DNA from: Streptomyces sp. AC1-42W
Lineage (GTDB): Bacteria; Actinomycetota; Actinomycetes; Streptomycetales; Streptomycetaceae
Assembly: GCF_003248355.1 (NCBI RefSeq)
Contig: NZ_QKWY01000004.1
Span: forward strand, 1-61,686
DNA length: 61,686 nt
Direction of reading: 5' to 3'
The translations under genes were made by a program, and so were the position numbers. The notes beneath the pieces are model-generated. The model had not been told where the DNA came from, did no database searches, and was given only the letters and a program-made list of their open reading frames with translations. This document shows, piece by piece, positions 58,876 to 61,686 of the stretch (its first letter is position 1; each line of letters starts with the position of its first letter).

Positions 58876-59436
58876 GTGACCGCTGATTTTCCGCCCATCG
58901 ACCGCGACAAGAGCCCGCTGTTCGACGCCGACCACGACCCGGTCCGGGTCGCCGACGCGCTGCGCCGCAGCCCGCACTTCGCGGCCGCGGACGCCGACCC
59001 GGGCGGCGACACGGTGTGGTTCACCACCGAGGCCGGCATCAACTACACGCTGACCTTCAAGGAGGCGGAGCCCACCGAGGACGACCTGCTGCCCGAGCCG
59101 GTGCTCACCGAGGCCATCGCCGCGGCGATCCTCAACCACCCCGGCTTCACCGTCGCGGACGCGGACTCGCCGCGTGAGGACACCATCACCATCCAGTCCC
59201 GCAACCAGGTGCGCCACCTCCTGGTCCTGGACGTCGACCGCGGCAACGCCCTCGCCCCGGAGGACCTGTCCACCCCGGCCGTCGACGTCGCCGCCGACAA
59301 GCTGCTCACCAGCGACCCGAGCGACTCGGAGCGCGCCACGGCCGAACTCCTCAACTACGTGGCCGCCACCTGGGACAAGCAGGACCTGCCGCTGCGCGAG
59401 CACGCCCAGGCCGTCGCCCGCACCCTGACCCGGTAG
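58876..59436 (+). CDS. hypothetical protein downstream of tpg
   Basis: 186 aa, GTG 14 bp after tpg with GGAGCG upstream. Two related halves by eye: RVADALRRSPHFAAADADPG followed by DTVWFTTEAG, and EAIAAAILNHPGFTVADADS followed by DTITIQSRNQ. This suggests an internal duplication of a small beta-hairpin-containing unit. Co-transcribed with tap-tpg, so possibly linked to telomere function. Family unknown. Confidence 0.6.
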   Translation: MTADFPPIDRDKSPLFDADHDPVRVADALRRSPHFAAADADPGGDTVWFTTEAGINYTLTFKEAEPTEDDLLPEPVLTEAIAAAILNHPGFTVADADSPREDTITIQSRNQVRHLLVLDVDRGNALAPEDLSTPAVDVAADKLLTSDPSDSERATAELLNYVAATWDKQDLPLREHAQAVARTLTR

Positions 59437-59513
59437 GAGGGGATCCGCCCATGACCGCATCCACGGCCACCCGGCGCGCGTACGGTGGGGGGAGGACCCG
59501 CCGGGAGGACACG

Positions 59514-59819
59514 ATGAGCGCGCAGCCCGACCACGCACCCGTCACCGCCTACGCCCCCGCGCCCGGGGCGCCGGCCGAACTCCTCGCCCAGCTGCGCGCC
59601 GACAAGCGCGCGGACCGCTGGGTGCCGGCCTTCGAGCGCGAGTGGTCGGCCGCCCTCGAGGAATCCCGCCGCACGTTCTCCCTGGCCGGGCTCTACGAGG
59701 TCGTCCAGGACTGGCAGGGCCGCCTCGCGCACGCCCCGGCCGTCGACGCGTTCGTCGCCTCCGGGTACGACGACAGCGACGCCGTCGACCTGGCGGAGCT
59801 CCGCCGACGTCGCGGGTGA
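59514..59819 (+). CDS. DUF6247-like antitoxin
   Basis: 101 aa from the ATG at 59514 (GGGAGGA 5-6 nt upstream). Contains the DUF6247 core (LRADKRADRWVPAFEREWSA, then SLAGLYEVVQDWQGRL), helical. Its stop overlaps the next GTG (GTGA). Small helical protein placed before a RelE-like ORF: a classical antitoxin position. Confidence 0.65.
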   Translation: MSAQPDHAPVTAYAPAPGAPAELLAQLRADKRADRWVPAFEREWSAALEESRRTFSLAGLYEVVQDWQGRLAHAPAVDAFVASGYDDSDAVDLAELRRRRG

Positions 59820-60076
59820 GCCCGTCGCCGTACGCGGTCCGCGTTTCCGCCCCGGCCGCCAAGGTCCTCGACGCGCTGCCCGAGCACGCGGCGGACACGG
59901 TGTGGGACATCCTCGCCGCGGCCGCCGACGATCCGTTCGGCTTCCGGCAGTTCGACACCGACGACGACGAGGGCGAGGACGTCCGCTACGCGGCCGTCGG
60001 CCAGCTCTCCGTCACCTACTGGGTCAACCGGCCCCTGCACAGCCTGACCGTCCTGAACATCGTCTGGCTCGGGTAG
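59816..60076 (+). CDS. RelE/ParE-like toxin
   Basis: 86 aa, GTGA overlap with the antitoxin-like gene. Fold order: YAVRVSAPAAKVLDALPEHA (strand and helix), GFRQFDTDDDEGEDVRYAAV, QLSVTYWVNRPLHSLTVLNI. The final strand VLNIVWLG is typical. Together a plausible stabilisation module next to the telomere genes. Confidence 0.7.
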   Translation: MSPSPYAVRVSAPAAKVLDALPEHAADTVWDILAAAADDPFGFRQFDTDDDEGEDVRYAAVGQLSVTYWVNRPLHSLTVLNIVWLG

Positions 60077-60086
60077 CCACCCCTGG

Positions 60087-60131
60087 CAACGGCCCGGCCC
60101 CGGCATTGCAGCTGCCGGGGCCGGGCCGTTG
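60087..60131. terminator. 19-bp perfect terminator
   Basis: Perfect 19-bp stem (60087-60105 and 60113-60131), 7-nt loop, closing the plus-strand unit and the convergent gene at 60199. Confidence 0.8.
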
Positions 60132-60198
60132 CGCATCGTAGCCACCGCCGTATCCACCCGTTGCCACCCGGCGGCAACGCGTATCCGCCCGGCAGTTG

Positions 60199-60702
60199 TC
60201 ACCAGGCGCCGCGCGGGCGGTCGGCACCGAGCTGCACCTCGCGCCGGCACTCCGGGCACTCCGGCAGCCCCTCCACCCGGCGCGGCCGGTCGCCCTTCGC
60301 CCAGCTGAACCCGCACAGCGCCGTGTTCGAGTAGTGCTGGACCTGGTCGTCGTCGGAGGCGTGTGAGCCGTAGCCCGGCACGTTCCAGGTGAACGTCGCC
60401 TCCCCGTCGTACGGGCCGCCCTCGGGCCACTCGTAGACCGGCTCGGTGGTCGTGCAGCGCATCCGCAGGTCAGGCCCCGTCCACTTCTTGCCGTGGATGA
60501 TCTCCGCAGCGGCGTCGGCCGCGTCCGCGAGGCGCTCGAAGGACAGGTCGAAGTCGTGCATGTGCTTCCACCGGCCGGGCCGCTGCTCGCGCATCAACGA
60601 GCGGAACATCAGCAGCAGCCGCGCCAGGTCGTGCTGATCGACCCGGACCGTGTTCGTCTCCGCGTCGAACCCGTACGTCGGGTCGTGGGGCTTCTTCGGC
60701 AT
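60199..60702 (-). CDS. hypothetical protein with C-terminal CxxC
   Basis: 167 aa from the ATG at 60702. Begins PKKPHDPTYGFDAETNTVRV, a helix (LARLLLMFRSLMREQRPGRW), a beta region (GEATFTWNVPGYGSHASDDD) and a C-terminal LPECPECRREVQ. Probable small zinc protein. Function unknown. Confidence 0.6.
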   Translation of the reverse strand: MPKKPHDPTYGFDAETNTVRVDQHDLARLLLMFRSLMREQRPGRWKHMHDFDLSFERLADAADAAAEIIHGKKWTGPDLRMRCTTTEPVYEWPEGGPYDGEATFTWNVPGYGSHASDDDQVQHYSNTALCGFSWAKGDRPRRVEGLPECPECRREVQLGADRPRGAW

Positions 60703-60822
60703 CGGTCCTCGCTCGCGTCGCTCCAGCGGCCAGCACCCGCCACAGGGCGGCCGGGTGCTCAACGACCCCGGCCCGCCGGAGCCACGCCGACTTCCGCCGT
60801 CCGTGCGCCGACCGCCCGCGGC

Positions 60823-61119
60823 TCAGGCCGGCGGCACGGCGCCGGGCAGCTCCCCGGCGAACTCCCACCACTGCTCGATGGTCCACACGGCGACGCTGGA
60901 GCGGTCGGTGGACATCCGCAACCAGACCTCCTCGCCGCCGGGCAGGAGCGCCACCTCCAGGTGCGCCTCCTCCCACGTGCCCACCGGGTACATCCACTCC
61001 AGGCCGTCGTTCGGCCAGGTCCGCATCGCCACCGTGCGCACGCTCAGCGCCACGGCGAAGGCGTCCAGCGCCGCCTTCGGTATCCGCACCTCCGCCGGCT
61101 CCCGCTCGATCCCCGCCAC
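60823..61119 (-). CDS. hypothetical protein
   Basis: 98 aa, GTG start. Beta-rich with several Trp (RTWPNDGLEWMYPVGTWEEA; IEQWWEFAGELPG). Similar to small Streptomyces proteins of unknown role beside plasmid maintenance genes. Confidence 0.5.
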   Translation of the reverse strand: MAGIEREPAEVRIPKAALDAFAVALSVRTVAMRTWPNDGLEWMYPVGTWEEAHLEVALLPGGEEVWLRMSTDRSSVAVWTIEQWWEFAGELPGAVPPA

Positions 61120-61254
61120 CGGGCCCCCTTCGCCTCGTGCGGCGGGCCCGCGCCCGCCGTCGCGGATCAGCGTGACAGACCCGCCCCGAGCCCGGTGTCA
61201 CGCTGTGAGGCTAGGAGACTCACAGGCCGTTTCCCCAGGTGCACGGGGTGAACT

Positions 61255-61286
61255 GTGAGGCTGTGAGGGTGTGAGGGTGTGAGACG
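61255..61286. repeat. four tandem 8-bp units
   Basis: GTGAGGCT, GTGAGGGT, GTGAGGGT, GTGAGACG in a row; TGTGAGGCT occurs again at 61204. They lie about 65 bp before the last gene and may bind its regulator. Confidence 0.5.
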
Positions 61287-61350
61287 GAGCTCGCGCCCCG
61301 TGCTCCCGCACGCCCTGGTGGTGCCCGCCGACGCGGAGGACGATGGAGTC

Positions 61351-61686
61351 GTGGGCGAGGACAACGAGGACCAGGAGCACGGCGTCGAACCGGCCCGGCC
61401 GCCGCTGAGCGAGGCCCGCGCCCGGGAGATGACGGCCGGGCTGCGCGAGGCGATGGACGACGTCCGGCGCTCCGTGGCGAGCTTGGCCGCCCGGGTCCGC
61501 GACGCACACGCCGCCCGCGTCTGGGTGCCGCTCGGGCACTCCAGCTGGGAGTCGTACTGCCGGGCGGAGTTCGGCATCAGCCGCGCCCAGGCGTACCGGC
61601 TCCTCGATGTCGCCCGCGCGCTCGCCGCGATCCACGACGCCGTCACCGCCGGCCCCGAGACGTCTCGCACGCGAGACAACGACCCC
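61351..61686 (+). CDS. ParB-like HTH protein, 5' part only
   Basis: At least 112 aa, runs off the window. GTG at 61351 (61321 is an in-frame alternative). Acidic start, then REAMDDVRRSVASLAARVRD and an HTH-like ESYCRAEFGISRAQAYRLLD, comparable to the HTH part of the ParB-like protein at 18 kb. Likely a DNA-binding regulator. Confidence 0.55.
   Translation, partial: MGEDNEDQEHGVEPARPPLSEARAREMTAGLREAMDDVRRSVASLAARVRDAHAARVWVPLGHSSWESYCRAEFGISRAQAYRLLDVARALAAIHDAVTAGPETSRTRDNDP

Overview
The window looks like part of a large linear plasmid (or a plasmid-like chromosome arm) of Streptomyces or a close relative. The DNA is very GC-rich with strong GC3 bias. The right part carries a tap-tpg pair (telomere-associated protein and terminal protein), which is diagnostic of linear Streptomyces replicons with protein-capped ends. 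Other typical Streptomyces plasmid families are present: FtsK/TraB-type DNA pumps, a SpdB-like DUF2637 protein, WhiB, XRE-DUF5753 with DUF6879, a replication-relaxation protein, RacP with DUF6192, and ParA with a ParB-like partner.

Layout, left half. 0-4 kb: end of a helicase-associated-domain gene, then small regulators (XRE-DUF5753, DUF6879, DUF6415-like). 4-7 kb: an FtsK/SpoIIIE-type ATPase followed by a truncated, catalytically degenerate copy of itself. 7-12 kb: small unknown genes and a replication-relaxation protein. 12.5-13.3 kb: about 750 bp of non-coding DNA packed with short direct and inverted GCACCG-type repeats, a candidate origin or centromere. 13-17 kb: unknown genes and a MobF-like relaxase without a helicase half. 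17.4-20 kb: a RelE-like ORF and the ParA/ParB-like operon. 20-27.4 kb: a minus-strand train of small, overlapping accessory genes, including OB-fold-like, ASCH, GGDEF, DUF4097, C2H2 zinc-finger and P-loop kinase genes.

Middle. 27.8-34.3 kb is a foreign block of about 6.56 kb. It carries RacP/DUF6192, two transposases and two secreted proteins. It is bounded by CTGAG duplications and splits a small membrane-protein gene whose two halves rejoin perfectly in frame. 34.3-45.5 kb is the conjugation-like operon, all on the minus strand: micro-ORFs, WhiB, SpdB-like membrane/coiled-coil protein, a 698-aa Gly-rich membrane protein, an FtsK translocase with a gamma-like winged helix, and small membrane proteins. 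It probably once ran straight into the 20-27 kb gene train.

Right half. 46.8-50.9 kb: a plus-strand group with a leaderless GntR-GNAT fusion, an XRE-TPR regulator, a RibD-type reductase and a separate RibD-type deaminase, suggesting a split RibD-like nucleotide or pteridine-modifying system under its own control. 51-55 kb: a repeat-rich intergenic region, a 42-aa ORF behind an extreme Shine-Dalgarno, a 735-aa HTH/zinc replication-initiator-like protein, and a translationally coupled DUF721 (DciA-like) protein. 56-60 kb: tap, tpg, a follow-on gene, and a DUF6247/RelE-like toxin-antitoxin pair. The end holds two small unknown genes and the start of a ParB-like HTH gene. Together the right part looks like the replication, end-maintenance and stability core, and the middle like the transfer core.

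All functional calls come from reading the sequence. No database search was run.
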